Below, in pieces: positions 45,559 to 54,977 of a stretch of 64,000 nucleotides of DNA. Numbering within the stretch: position 1 is the first letter of the stretch; each line of letters opens with the position of its first letter. This stretch comes from Companilactobacillus kedongensis (GTDB lineage Bacteria; Bacillota; Bacilli; Lactobacillales; Lactobacillaceae): NCBI RefSeq assembly GCF_003946625.1, contig NZ_RHOR01000009.1, positions 30,832 to 94,831 of the forward strand. The letters run 5' to 3'. The notes under the pieces were generated by a model, which was not told the DNA's origin, made no database searches, and saw nothing but the letters and a program-made list of their open reading frames with translations. Position numbers and translations under genes: made by a program.

Positions 45559-47277
45559 ATGTCTTGGCAAGAAATAATGCAAAATTGGCTTGATTATAAA
45601 GAGCTTGATCCTGAACTAAAACAACAATTATTGAAATTAAAAGAAAATACAGATTCTGCACAGGAAGCATTCTATGCACCTATGGAATTTGGTACTGCTG
45701 GTATGCGTGGATTGATCGGACCTGGTATCAATCGTATGAACATTTATACGGTTAGACAAGCTGCTGAAGGTTTGGCCGCTTTTATGGATACGTTGGATGA
45801 TGAAACTAAAAAGCGTGGAGTTGCTATCAGCTATGATTCACGTTACTATTCACAAGAATTTGCTTTTGAATCGGCTAAGGTATTAGGCGCACACGGAATT
45901 CATAGTTACGTCTTTGACTCATTACGCCCTACACCTGAATTGTCATTTGCAGTTAGAACTTTGCATACTTATGCGGGTATTATGATCACTGCTAGTCACA
46001 ATCCTAAGGAATACAATGGATTTAAGATTTATGGTCCAGATGGTGGTCAAATGCCCCCAGTTGAATCGGATAACATTACTAAATTCGTTCGTAAAGTTAG
46101 TGATTTATTTGCTATCGAAACAAAGACTATCATTGAATTACGTGATGAAAAACTTATGAGTTTGATTGGTGAAGATGTTGATTTAGATTACTTAGATAAG
46201 CTTGATACAGTCGTTGTTAATCACAAGTTGATCGAAGAAGTTAGTAATAAGATGAAGTTTGTCTATACACCACTTCATGGAACAGGTAAGATGATTGCTC
46301 CAAGAATTTTTCAAAAATTAGGTTTCCAAAATTTCACCATGGTAACAGAACAAGCTATTCTTGATCCTGAATTTCCAACTACACCTGCACCTAATCCCGA
46401 ATTTGCTCAAACATTTGATTTGGCAATTGAAAAAGGTAAAAAAATCGGTGCTAATATCTTGATTGCAACAGACCCTGATGCTGATCGTCTAGGAGCCGCT
46501 GTTCGTCAACCTGATGGTTCATATAAATTAATGACTGGTAATCAAATTGCTTCTGTTCTACTCAATTATTTATTGAGTGCTAAAAAAGAACTTGGCACTT
46601 TGCCAGCAAATGGAGCAGTTGCCAAATCAATTGTTTCTTCTGAATTGGCAACAAAAATCGCTGAAAAATACGATGTTAAAATGTTTGATGTCTTAACTGG
46701 TTTCAAATATATTGCCGAAAAAATCGAAGAATTTGAAGAAACCGGCAGTTATGAATTCCTATTCGGATTTGAAGAGAGTTATGGGTATCTGGTTAAACCA
46801 TTTGTTCGTGATAAAGATGCTATGCAATCAACTATTTTATTAGCTGAAGCTGCTGCGTATTACGAAGCAAAAGGTAAGACGATTTATGATGCCTTAGAAG
46901 ATTTGTATCAAGAATTTGGATACTATCGTGAAAAGACAGTATCTAAGACCTTTGCCGGAATCTCTGGTAAAGAACAAATGAAACAAATCATGGAGAAATT
47001 CCATGAAGAAGGTATTAAAGAAGTTAATGGCGTCAAAGTCATTGAATCAATCGACTATTTGAAAGATACCGATACAACTGCTGAAGGTACTAAAGAAACA
47101 GGTTTGCCTAAGGCTGATGCTATGAAATTTATCTTGGAAGATAACACTTGGATCGCAATTCGTCCTTCTGGTACCGAACCTAAGATGAAGTTCTATGTTG
47201 GTATTACTAGTGATAGTGATGACCACGCTGCAGAAAAGCTTGCAGACTTTGCTAAAGTTATTGAGAGCTGGGAATAA
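45559..47277 (+). CDS. pgcA: phosphoglucomutase/phosphomannomutase
   Basis: 572-residue alpha-D-phosphohexomutase of the PgcA type, interconverting glucose-1-P and glucose-6-P for wall polysaccharide, glycolipid and glycogen precursors. Catalytic phosphoserine S146 (T-A-S-H-N-P), Mg loop D-P-D-A-D-R near 310, sugar loop G-F-E-E-S near 409-413 and phosphate loop R-P-S-G-T-E-P near 535. Single gene with promoter, AGGAGG and terminator. Confidence 0.95.
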   Translation: MSWQEIMQNWLDYKELDPELKQQLLKLKENTDSAQEAFYAPMEFGTAGMRGLIGPGINRMNIYTVRQAAEGLAAFMDTLDDETKKRGVAISYDSRYYSQEFAFESAKVLGAHGIHSYVFDSLRPTPELSFAVRTLHTYAGIMITASHNPKEYNGFKIYGPDGGQMPPVESDNITKFVRKVSDLFAIETKTIIELRDEKLMSLIGEDVDLDYLDKLDTVVVNHKLIEEVSNKMKFVYTPLHGTGKMIAPRIFQKLGFQNFTMVTEQAILDPEFPTTPAPNPEFAQTFDLAIEKGKKIGANILIATDPDADRLGAAVRQPDGSYKLMTGNQIASVLLNYLLSAKKELGTLPANGAVAKSIVSSELATKIAEKYDVKMFDVLTGFKYIAEKIEEFEETGSYEFLFGFEESYGYLVKPFVRDKDAMQSTILLAEAAAYYEAKGKTIYDALEDLYQEFGYYREKTVSKTFAGISGKEQMKQIMEKFHEEGIKEVNGVKVIESIDYLKDTDTTAEGTKETGLPKADAMKFILEDNTWIAIRPSGTEPKMKFYVGITSDSDDHAAEKLADFAKVIESWE

Positions 47278-47280
47278 ACT

Positions 47281-47317
47281 AAAGAGAGTGTCATTTTGAG
47301 ATGACACTCTCTTTTTA
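47281..47317 (+). terminator. phosphoglucomutase terminator
   Basis: 12-bp perfect stem 47283-47294 / 47301-47312, 6-nt loop, T tract. Confidence 0.94.
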
Positions 47318-47384
47318 TGTTGTTATTTAATGATATTTTGATAAATATTGTTATATAATGTGTGTTATGAAATGAGGGAGCATT

Positions 47385-49601
47385 ATGAATCAGACTAAGA
47401 AAAACAGGATAACAGGGTTATTTATGCTGTTTATATTTGGAATTTCCTTAATTGGTAATTTCGCAAATGTTAATAATACACATGCAGATGCCGTCAGTGA
47501 TGGTGATGGTTGGAAAACGCCAACTATAAGTATCAAAGATGGTAGTGGTAAGGAAGATATAACTAATATTCCTAATTTAGCTGGTTATACATCTCTTTCA
47601 GCCAATTTTGATTGGGATATACCGGATGATGCAACCATTACTGATGGGGAGACGCTTAATTTTAAGGTACCTGATAATGTACAACTTAATTTCGATAAAA
47701 ATGGATCAGATCAAGTTATGAATTTAGCTTTTGGTACAGCAGTCATTCCATATGGTACAAGAGAGGGAACTTTTACTTTTAGCGATTACTTTACGCTTCC
47801 TGCTCATAACACTAATAGAACAATACATTTGGAATTTGCAGGAAAAGGACTTAATCCTTCTGGAGGAGACCCTGATCCAGACCCTGGAGACAAAGCGTTT
47901 ATGGTTAAGACCGGATGGAGCAACGGCGATGATAAGACAATCCCTACCAAGTTAACTTGGCAAACGGTTTTAAATCAAAACGTAAAAACTGTTTCTGGTT
48001 TAGTTGTAGACGATACTATGGGTGAAGGTCAAAAATTCGATCCAAGTAGTTTAACTATTAAAGATAGCAAAGGTAATGATATTCAGGGCGTAAGTATTGA
48101 TCAAACTGATGATAGTCTTACCTTAAACTTTACTAAACCAATAACTGACAAGATAGATATTATATATAATACAGATATAACTTCAACCGTTCATTTCAAT
48201 GATATTTATAGATGGTCAAATTATATAGAGAGTAGTTATACGGGAATAAGTGAAGAAACTGGAGGAGAGCCTGTTACAGTACCTGATGGGCCAATAAAAA
48301 ATTATACTCCGACAGCAATTGTAAATTGGGGCAATAGTGGAGGAGGGTCCGGTTACAATGGTTCAGTAGTTTTAAAAAAGGTGGACTCCGCTACAAATAA
48401 ACCTTTACAAGGGGCTGTGTTTGATCTGGTTAAAAGTGACGGATCAACGGTAAATGATGCTGATGGTAATCCTAAGTATCAAGACTTGATCACCAATAGT
48501 GATGGTCAAATTGATGTTTCTAACCTTCGTGCAGATAATTACAAATTTATTGAAGTTAAGGCTCCCACTAACTATTTGTTAAGTTCTGATGAAGCAGATA
48601 AGGAATACGCATTTCAAATTACGACTGATCAACAACTTCCGGTTGAATTTGATGTTTCTAATCAAAGAGATCCTTCGACAATCAAAGGAAATGTGACATT
48701 GAATAAAAAAGCCTCCGACACAGGTAAGGCTTTAGCAGGTGCAGTATTTGATTTGCAAAAATCCGATGGTACTGAAGTTGACAAAGGATTAACGACTAAT
48801 GATGACGGCCAAATAAATTATAATGGTTTACCAGCCGGAGACTATCAGTTTGTAGAAACCACAGCTCCTGCCGGATACGATATAAATAAAGCAAAATTAG
48901 GATTCACTATTTCAGAAAATAATACTGATGAAAAGGTATCAATGGTCGATAATAAGACTACTAATACAAGTGTTCCAGATAAAACTGATACTGGTACAGC
49001 AGTGTTGACAAAAACTGATGCTAAAACTAAAGCTAGTCTTCAAGGTGCAACATTCAATTTGGTAGATGCCAATGGGGATGTTAAGAAATCCGGTTTAACA
49101 ACAGATTCCAATGGTAAAATCACTGTTGATAATCTTAAAACCGGTAAATATCAATTTGTAGAAACAACTGCTCCCAAAAATTACGTGTTGAATAAAGATC
49201 CAATTGACTTTAGTGTGAAGGCCAATGATGTGACTGATGTTTCGGCAGTCAATAATAAAGAAGACGATGTAACGGTTCCAGTTGATCCAAGTGATCCTGA
49301 TAACCCAACGAATACCCCCGATCCAGTAGATCCAGTGGACCCCGAAACTCCGACTAATCCTGAAATTCCTAGTACACCTGATTTAACAACTAAACCGGGA
49401 ACGGGTAATACATTGAATCCAAGTACGCCAATATTGACGCAACCTGCAACAAATTCAAATGTTAAAAATAACTCTGATGATATTAACCAAGCAAAATTAC
49501 CACAAACAAGTTCGATTAGAACAACGTTTGCAACAGTAACTGGTTTCCTATTGCTTTTGCTAGTTGCCTTGGAAATATTTACAGATTATCGTAGATCTTA
49601 A
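47385..49601 (+). CDS. LPxTG-anchored Cna-B/SpaA-type adhesin
   Basis: 738-residue wall-anchored surface protein. Signal peptide about 1-36 (A-D-A cleavage region). Residues about 45-310 look like the collagen-adhesin binding region (bacterial adhesion domain followed by a PF05737-like part). Three Cna-B/SpaA domains (starting about 326, 435 and 537) each carry the V-L-x-K start Lys and Y-x-F-x-E-x-x-A-P Glu typical of intramolecular isopeptide bonds. A Pro/Asp/Thr stalk (about 632-690) leads to L-P-Q-T-S at 705-709, a hydrophobic helix and a basic tail for sortase. A promoter was not clear; GAGGGAG precedes the ATG. Host ligand unknown. Confidence 0.92.
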   Translation: MNQTKKNRITGLFMLFIFGISLIGNFANVNNTHADAVSDGDGWKTPTISIKDGSGKEDITNIPNLAGYTSLSANFDWDIPDDATITDGETLNFKVPDNVQLNFDKNGSDQVMNLAFGTAVIPYGTREGTFTFSDYFTLPAHNTNRTIHLEFAGKGLNPSGGDPDPDPGDKAFMVKTGWSNGDDKTIPTKLTWQTVLNQNVKTVSGLVVDDTMGEGQKFDPSSLTIKDSKGNDIQGVSIDQTDDSLTLNFTKPITDKIDIIYNTDITSTVHFNDIYRWSNYIESSYTGISEETGGEPVTVPDGPIKNYTPTAIVNWGNSGGGSGYNGSVVLKKVDSATNKPLQGAVFDLVKSDGSTVNDADGNPKYQDLITNSDGQIDVSNLRADNYKFIEVKAPTNYLLSSDEADKEYAFQITTDQQLPVEFDVSNQRDPSTIKGNVTLNKKASDTGKALAGAVFDLQKSDGTEVDKGLTTNDDGQINYNGLPAGDYQFVETTAPAGYDINKAKLGFTISENNTDEKVSMVDNKTTNTSVPDKTDTGTAVLTKTDAKTKASLQGATFNLVDANGDVKKSGLTTDSNGKITVDNLKTGKYQFVETTAPKNYVLNKDPIDFSVKANDVTDVSAVNNKEDDVTVPVDPSDPDNPTNTPDPVDPVDPETPTNPEIPSTPDLTTKPGTGNTLNPSTPILTQPATNSNVKNNSDDINQAKLPQTSSIRTTFATVTGFLLLLLVALEIFTDYRRS

Positions 49602-49605
49602 AAAA

Positions 49606-49637
49606 AGTATCGTCTGAATAAACAGATGATGCTTTTT
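49606..49637 (+). terminator. adhesin terminator
   Basis: 11-bp stem (49606-49616 / 49623-49633, two G-T pairs), 6-nt loop, T residues. Confidence 0.85.
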
Positions 49638-49706
49638 CTTATACACTTTTAAGCGTTAATAGTTTATAATGCGATATAAGAAATATTATTAAGGGGAGGT
49701 ACTACT

Positions 49707-49898
49707 ATGGAACAAGCGTTAGAACATAAATCAGCAGATGTAGTATTTATTTTATCAATTGCATTGGTAATTCTTATTTCATGGGCTTTGATTAATTTTG
49801 GAGCACCAAAGGCAACCTTTGCCTTGTTGTTCAATGTGATTGATTTGATTCTTGTTGCTATTTTGGTTGGCTTTGGAATCAAGTTTAATCGAAACTAG
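49707..49898 (+). CDS. small two-helix membrane protein, unknown function
   Basis: 63 residues: a short charged start, two hydrophobic helices (about 12-31 and 37-58) around G-A-P-K, and a basic C-terminus (K-F-N-R-N). GGGGAGG lies 9 nt before the ATG, and TATAAT at 49665-49670 suggests its own promoter. I do not recognise a family. Strong ribosome-binding site, clean boundaries and a following terminator support a real gene. Confidence 0.7.
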   Translation: MEQALEHKSADVVFILSIALVILISWALINFGAPKATFALLFNVIDLILVAILVGFGIKFNRN

Positions 49899-49937
49899 CC
49901 GCCTACAGTTCAATAAATTATATATGTATTTTAAAGA

Positions 49938-49973
49938 TCTTCTGTATTCCTATGGAATCGGAAGACTTTTTTG
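49938..49973 (+). terminator. terminator after the small membrane protein
   Basis: Two-part stem ATTCC/GGAAT (49946-49958) and CTTC/GAAG (49939-49964) with an internal loop, then six T residues. Confidence 0.75.
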
Positions 49974-50041
49974 TTCAGTAAATTGTGATATTTAATTTAG
50001 ATATGTTTTGAAATCATATTTATACAAACAAATTAGTCGTA

Positions 50042-50198
50042 GAAAGTGAGAAGTGGACCAACTGTGGAAATTCCGTTAGAACGGCGTAGCCGTGCTTACG
50101 GAATGGACGTATTTTGAGATTTGCGATAGCAAAGCTCAAAATCGAGCCTTCAGACCTTGACTGAAGGCGTTCCCAAAGCAGGTCCATTTCTCACTTTC
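50042..50198. repeat. 157-nt four-way structured intergenic element
   Basis: Closing stem of 18 bp: 50042-50059 with 50181-50198 (one G-T pair, rest Watson-Crick). Inside are three hairpins: ATTCCGT 50070-50076 / ACGGAAT 50098-50104 topped by ACGGC-GTA-GCCGT (50081-50093); ATTTTGAG 50111-50118 / CTCAAAAT 50135-50142 topped by TTTGC-GATA-GCAAA; and GCCTTCAG 50146-50153 / CTGAAGGC 50161-50168. It has no open frame, T tract or recognised RNA family. It fills the centre of the 399-nt gap 49899-50297, whose remainder is a terminator and AT-rich DNA. It could be a miniature mobile or REP-like repeat, or a structured RNA. Confidence 0.9.
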
Positions 50199-50297
50199 GG
50201 AGACGCTCCAGATATAAAACATTTTATTTTTTGTGGTGAGTGGTTACTTACGTGAGTTACAATAAACTATATATTAATTTTGAGGGAGATTTTTATT

Positions 50298-51590
50298 TTG
50301 TCGACGAATCAACATATGGTGATAATTTCTTTAGATTCAATGGGATTTAGAGATATTAATGAACATCAAAAAGAATTGCCAACTTTAAATAAACTTGTTA
50401 ATGGGGGAACCTGGGTAAAATCTGTCACAGGAATTTATCCAACTTTAACGTATCCATCACATACGACGATTATCACGGGGCAATATCCTAGTACGCATGG
50501 AATTGTCAATAATACAAAGATTCAACCAGAACGTCGTTCTCCAGATTGGTATTGGTATCAAAATGATGTTGAATCAACTACTTTGTATGATTTGGCACGT
50601 CAAAAGAAATTAACTACGGCGGCTTTTTTATGGCCTGTTACTGCTGGTAGTAAAATAAATTACAACTTGGCTGAGATTTTTCCTAATCGAATTTGGACTA
50701 ATCAGGTTTGGGTATCATTGAAGGCTAGTTCGCCTCTGTTCTTATTGGAAATGAATCATAAGTATGGAAAGCTGCGTAACGGTATCAAGCAGCCACAACT
50801 AGATGATTTCATTACGGCCTGCGCAGTGGATACTTTGGAGAATAAAAAACCTAATTTAACAATGATCCATTTGGTTGATATGGACAGTATGCGTCACCGT
50901 TATGGCGTTCGTTCTAAAGAAGCGATGGAAGCTTTACAACGCTTGGATAGACATGTTGCACAACTTATCGACGCAACTAAAAAGGCCGGAACATTTGCGG
51001 ACACTAACTTTGCTATTCTGGGAGATCATTATCAAATCAATGTCGATAAGATGATTCATCTAAATACTTTGTTTGCAAGAAAAGGCTGGTTGGAATCTAA
51101 GAACAATCAAACTATTGAATACAATTGGTCAGTTATGGCAAAGACCTGTGATGGGTCAACTTACATTTATACGCGTAATTTTAAACATGTAGATGAATTA
51201 AGACGGGTAATATCTAAGGTAGAAGGAATTGAACATATCTATACCCAAGAAGAGGCCGTCAAACGTGGGGCAGATCCAAAATGTACGTTTATGATTGAAG
51301 CTAAGGCTGGATACTACTTTACTGATGAAAGTAATCGCCCTAAGATCATTGAAGAAGTTGACCCAGATACTCTGGGTGAACCAGATCGTTATCATGGTGT
51401 TCACGGCTATGATCCTGATAAAACCGGCTATCAGACAACGATTGTCTTTAATGGTCCAGCCGTAAATGAAGGTAAAACAATTGAAAAGGCAAACCTAGTA
51501 GACGAAGCGCCAACCTTTGCCAAATTATTAGGGTTAGAATTTAAAGAAGAGATTGCAGGTCGTAGTATTGACGGCGTTTTGAAAAATTAG
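50298..51590 (+). CDS. alkaline phosphatase-superfamily phosphodiesterase/nucleotide pyrophosphatase
   Basis: 430-residue cytosolic enzyme of the type I phosphodiesterase/nucleotide pyrophosphatase family (PF01663). The first metal site is I-S-L-D-S-M-G near residue 10, the nucleophile Thr is in Y-P-S-H-T-T-I-I-T-G, D-M-D-S-x-R-H-x-Y-G is the second metal region, and G-D-H and H-G-x-H-G-Y follow. No signal peptide. Start taken as TTG 50298 (GAGGGAG at 50282-50288). It lies 9 nt before an MFS gene, probably co-transcribed. Substrate unknown. Confidence 0.85.
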   Translation: MSTNQHMVIISLDSMGFRDINEHQKELPTLNKLVNGGTWVKSVTGIYPTLTYPSHTTIITGQYPSTHGIVNNTKIQPERRSPDWYWYQNDVESTTLYDLARQKKLTTAAFLWPVTAGSKINYNLAEIFPNRIWTNQVWVSLKASSPLFLLEMNHKYGKLRNGIKQPQLDDFITACAVDTLENKKPNLTMIHLVDMDSMRHRYGVRSKEAMEALQRLDRHVAQLIDATKKAGTFADTNFAILGDHYQINVDKMIHLNTLFARKGWLESKNNQTIEYNWSVMAKTCDGSTYIYTRNFKHVDELRRVISKVEGIEHIYTQEEAVKRGADPKCTFMIEAKAGYYFTDESNRPKIIEEVDPDTLGEPDRYHGVHGYDPDKTGYQTTIVFNGPAVNEGKTIEKANLVDEAPTFAKLLGLEFKEEIAGRSIDGVLKN

Positions 51591-51599
51591 GGGGATTTT

Positions 51600-52844
51600 A
51601 TGCGATTTAACAAGCAGCAGTGGAGTTGGGTCTTTTATGATTGGGCTAATTCTGGATACGGGATAATTGTCACAACTGCGGTCTTACCAGTTTATTTCAA
51701 ATCAGTTGCTCAAAATGGTGGTGTTACTCCAGCTAATGCGACGGCTTATTGGGGATATGCTAATAGTTTTGGAACTTTACTGGTTTCAATATTGGCACCA
51801 GTATTAGGAGCTTTGGCGGATTATCCTAAAGCTAAGAAAAAGATGCTGAATATTTTTGCTATCTTGGGAGTTATCATGACTTTTGGTCTGAGTGTCGTTC
51901 CATCAACACAGTGGGCTTGGTTATTAGGAATCTATATTCTGTCGATTATTGGTTATTCCGGTGGAAATTTGTTCTATGACAGTTTTTTGACTGATGTATC
52001 TGATGATGACCATATGGACATCTTATCGTCATATGGTTATGGATTTGGGTATTTAGGTGGTGTTTTGGCTTTTATCCTCTTCTTGATCTTGCAGTTAACT
52101 AGTGGATTTGGCATGTTAGACAGTTATGGAGTAGCTCGCTGGAGTTTTATATTAGCGGCCGCATGGTGGATAATTTTTTATATTCCGTTGATCAAAAATG
52201 TTCATCAGGTTTATTCATTGAAGGCTAGTTCAAAGCCTATCTCATCGAGTTTTAAACGTGTTTATGAAACTTTAAGACATATTAAGAAATATAAGGCTGC
52301 CGCCTGGTTTTTGGTAGCGTATTTCTTCTATATTGATGGTGTTGATACTATTTTTACAATGGCAACATCAATTGGTATGGATATGGGGATCACTACGACC
52401 ACTTTGATGATCGTGTTATTAGTCGTTCAGTTGATAGCTTTTCCATTTTCAATTTTGTATGGTTGGTTAGCTAATAAAACATCGACTAGAACGGGAATTT
52501 TTATCGGTATTATTTTGTATTTTTGTATTTGTTTGTACGCCTTGAGATTAAAGACGGCAACTGATTTTTGGATTTTAGCTATTTTAGTGGGAACTAGTCA
52601 AGGAGGTATTCAAGCTCTTAGCCGTTCGTATTTTGGACGTCTGATTCCCAAAAAATCTGGTAGCGAGTTCTTTGGCTTCTATAATATTTTAGGTAAATTT
52701 TCCGCAGTTATGGGTCCGATATTAGTCGGAATAGTGACTCAAATTACCGGTAAATCAACAATTGGTGCGGCCTCGTTGAGTATTTTATTCTTAATTGGAT
52801 TGGCAATATTTGCCTACTTACCAAGGTTAACGGCCCATGAGTAA
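51600..52844 (+). CDS. MFS transporter, UMF1 (Atg22-like) family
   Basis: 414-residue membrane protein with about 12 helices. The N-terminus W-V-F-Y-D-W-A-N-S-G-Y and G-A-L-A-D-Y-P-K-A-K-K are UMF1-family signatures (PF11700). Homologues include amino-acid effluxers in yeast vacuoles; the bacterial substrate is unknown. Follows the phosphodiesterase gene with AGGGGG between. Confidence 0.85.
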   Translation: MRFNKQQWSWVFYDWANSGYGIIVTTAVLPVYFKSVAQNGGVTPANATAYWGYANSFGTLLVSILAPVLGALADYPKAKKKMLNIFAILGVIMTFGLSVVPSTQWAWLLGIYILSIIGYSGGNLFYDSFLTDVSDDDHMDILSSYGYGFGYLGGVLAFILFLILQLTSGFGMLDSYGVARWSFILAAAWWIIFYIPLIKNVHQVYSLKASSKPISSSFKRVYETLRHIKKYKAAAWFLVAYFFYIDGVDTIFTMATSIGMDMGITTTTLMIVLLVVQLIAFPFSILYGWLANKTSTRTGIFIGIILYFCICLYALRLKTATDFWILAILVGTSQGGIQALSRSYFGRLIPKKSGSEFFGFYNILGKFSAVMGPILVGIVTQITGKSTIGAASLSILFLIGLAIFAYLPRLTAHE

Positions 52845-52852
52845 GATGGTGG

Positions 52853-52866
52853 CGAAAATATGTTCG
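52853..52866. promoter_or_regulatory. LexA (DinR)-like box at uvrB
   Basis: CGAAAATATGTTCG matches CGAAC-N4-GTTCG except for one base in the left half. It overlaps the -35 region of the uvrB promoter, as expected for an SOS operator. Confidence 0.75.
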
Positions 52867-52892
52867 CTATGGTAATATAGAACCAATATAAT
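52863..52892 (+). promoter_or_regulatory. candidate uvrBA promoter
   Basis: TATAAT 52887-52892 with a poor -35 (TTCGCT 52863-52868, 18-nt spacer) inside the LexA-like box. Confidence 0.5.
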
Positions 52893-52908
52893 CGTGCCTA
52901 ACGCAAAT

Positions 52909-52944
52909 GACATCTAATTCATATTTGAGTTAGGTGTCTTTTTT
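52909..52944 (+). terminator. terminator hairpin between the transporter and uvrB
   Basis: 12-bp stem 52909-52920 / 52927-52938 (two G-T pairs), 6-nt loop, T tract. It lies only about 10 nt after the predicted uvrB transcription start and 16 nt before the ATG. Confidence 0.85.
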
Positions 52945-52959
52945 AGCTTTTGGGAGGGT

Positions 52960-54975
52960 ATGTCTGTGATAGATCGAGTAGACGATAACAAATTCGATTT
53001 GGTTTCCAAGTATTCACCTGCTGGAGATCAAGCTCAAGCAATTGACAAAATTACACAAGATTTTAAAGATGGTGATAAAGAAGTTATTCTTGAGGGTGCT
53101 ACTGGTACTGGTAAAACATTTACCATGGCTAATGTCATCAAAAATCTTAATAAACCAACGCTGATAATTTCACACAACAAGACTTTAGCCGGTCAGCTTT
53201 ATGGTGAATTTAAGGAATTTTTCCCTAATAATGCCGTGGAATACTTTGTTAGTTACTATGATTACTACCAACCGGAGGCTTATGTGCCTTCGAGTGATAC
53301 TTATATCGAAAAAGATTCGAGTATCAATGATGAAATTGATAAGTTGCGGCATTCAGCAACTAGTTCACTTCTAGAAAGAAATGACGTTATTGTCGTAGCT
53401 TCTGTTTCTTGTATCTTCGGTTTAGGTGACCCTAAGGAATATTCCGATAGTATTATTTCTTTACGTGTCGGTCAAGAATTAGCTCGTAACAAGTTATTAG
53501 AAGAATTAGTCGATAATCAATTTGAAAGAAATGACATTGATTTTCAACGTGGACGTTTTCGTGTGCGTGGTGATGTAGTTGATATTTTTCCAGCTTCTCG
53601 TGATGATAACGCCATTCGAGTAGAATTTTTTGGTGATGAAATTGATCGGATTATTGAAATGGACGCTTTAACCGGTGAAGTAAAAGGTCAAATGGATCAT
53701 ATTGGGATTTTCCCAGCTACTCACTTTATGATTTCTGATTCTAAGATGGAAGAAGCTTTGGATAGAATTCAAAAGGAAATGGATGTACAGGTCGCTAAAT
53801 TTACTAAGGAATGTAAATTGCTTGAAGCACAAAGGATCAAGCAGCGTACTGAATATGATATTGAGATGATGCGTGAGATGGGGTATACATCTGGTATTGA
53901 GAATTATTCACGTCATATGGAAGGTCGTGCCGAAGGTGAACCTCCATTTACTTTGATCGATTTCTTCCCTAAAGATTTCAATATTATGATCGATGAATCT
54001 CACGTTACCATGCCGCAGATTCGTGGTATGTATAATGGTGATCGTGCTAGAAAACAAATGTTGGTAAATTATGGGTTCCGTTTACCTAGTGCTTTGGATA
54101 ACCGTCCACTAAAATTGGAAGAATTTGAAAAGCATGTTAACAGGATTCTATATGTCTCAGCCACTCCGGGACCTTACGAAATGGACCGAACGGATCATGT
54201 TGCACAACAGATCATCCGTCCAACTGGACTACTAGATCCAGTAATTGAAGTACGTCCGATCATGGGACAAATCGATGATTTAGTTGGTGAAATAAATGAT
54301 CGTGTAGCTAAACATGAACGTGTATTTGTTACGACATTGACTAAGAAAATGGCAGAAGATCTGACGGATTACTTTAAAGATCTCGGTATTAAAGTTAGAT
54401 ATTTACATAGTGATATTAAGACGTTGGAACGGACTAAGATCATCCGTGACTTGCGTCTAGGTAAGTTTGATGTTTTGATTGGTATCAATTTATTGCGTGA
54501 AGGTATTGATGTACCGGAGGTTTCTTTGATAGCTATTTTGGATGCTGACAAGGAAGGATTCTTGCGTTCTGAAAGATCACTAGTGCAGATCATTGGACGT
54601 GCTTCGCGTAATGAAAATGGACGCGTTATTATGTACGCTGATTCAGAAACCGATTCAATGAAGGGAGCCATCGATAAAACTGCTCATCGTCGTAAATTAC
54701 AGATGGCTTTCAATAAAGAACATGGCATTACGCCAACTACGATCGTTAAACCAATCAGGGATGCTATTTCAATGTTCCAAAAAGTTGATAATAAAGCATC
54801 AGAAACTGAAAAAATTGATGATGATCTAGACTTTAAGGATATGTCTAAAAAAGAACAAAAAGAATTATTGTCTAATTTACAAGAGCAGATGGAAGCAGCA
54901 GCTAAGAAACTTGATTTTGAGGCTGCGGCTAATTTACGTGACACGATTCTAGAATTAAAGGCGGAAATGAAGTAA
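52960..54975 (+). CDS. uvrB: excinuclease ABC subunit B
   Basis: 671-residue UvrB, the damage-verifying helicase-like subunit of nucleotide excision repair. Walker A G-A-T-G-T-G-K-T near 46-53; beta-hairpin region [14 protein letters not shown] motif II; helicase motif [10 protein letters not shown]-terminal UVR domain (about 630-665) for UvrC contact. Two nt before uvrA, one operon under an SOS-like box. Confidence 0.97.
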   Translation: MSVIDRVDDNKFDLVSKYSPAGDQAQAIDKITQDFKDGDKEVILEGATGTGKTFTMANVIKNLNKPTLIISHNKTLAGQLYGEFKEFFPNNAVEYFVSYYDYYQPEAYVPSSDTYIEKDSSINDEIDKLRHSATSSLLERNDVIVVASVSCIFGLGDPKEYSDSIISLRVGQELARNKLLEELVDNQFERNDIDFQRGRFRVRGDVVDIFPASRDDNAIRVEFFGDEIDRIIEMDALTGEVKGQMDHIGIFPATHFMISDSKMEEALDRIQKEMDVQVAKFTKECKLLEAQRIKQRTEYDIEMMREMGYTSGIENYSRHMEGRAEGEPPFTLIDFFPKDFNIMIDESHVTMPQIRGMYNGDRARKQMLVNYGFRLPSALDNRPLKLEEFEKHVNRILYVSATPGPYEMDRTDHVAQQIIRPTGLLDPVIEVRPIMGQIDDLVGEINDRVAKHERVFVTTLTKKMAEDLTDYFKDLGIKVRYLHSDIKTLERTKIIRDLRLGKFDVLIGINLLREGIDVPEVSLIAILDADKEGFLRSERSLVQIIGRASRNENGRVIMYADSETDSMKGAIDKTAHRRKLQMAFNKEHGITPTTIVKPIRDAISMFQKVDNKASETEKIDDDLDFKDMSKKEQKELLSNLQEQMEAAAKKLDFEAAANLRDTILELKAEMK

Positions 54976-54977
54976 AT

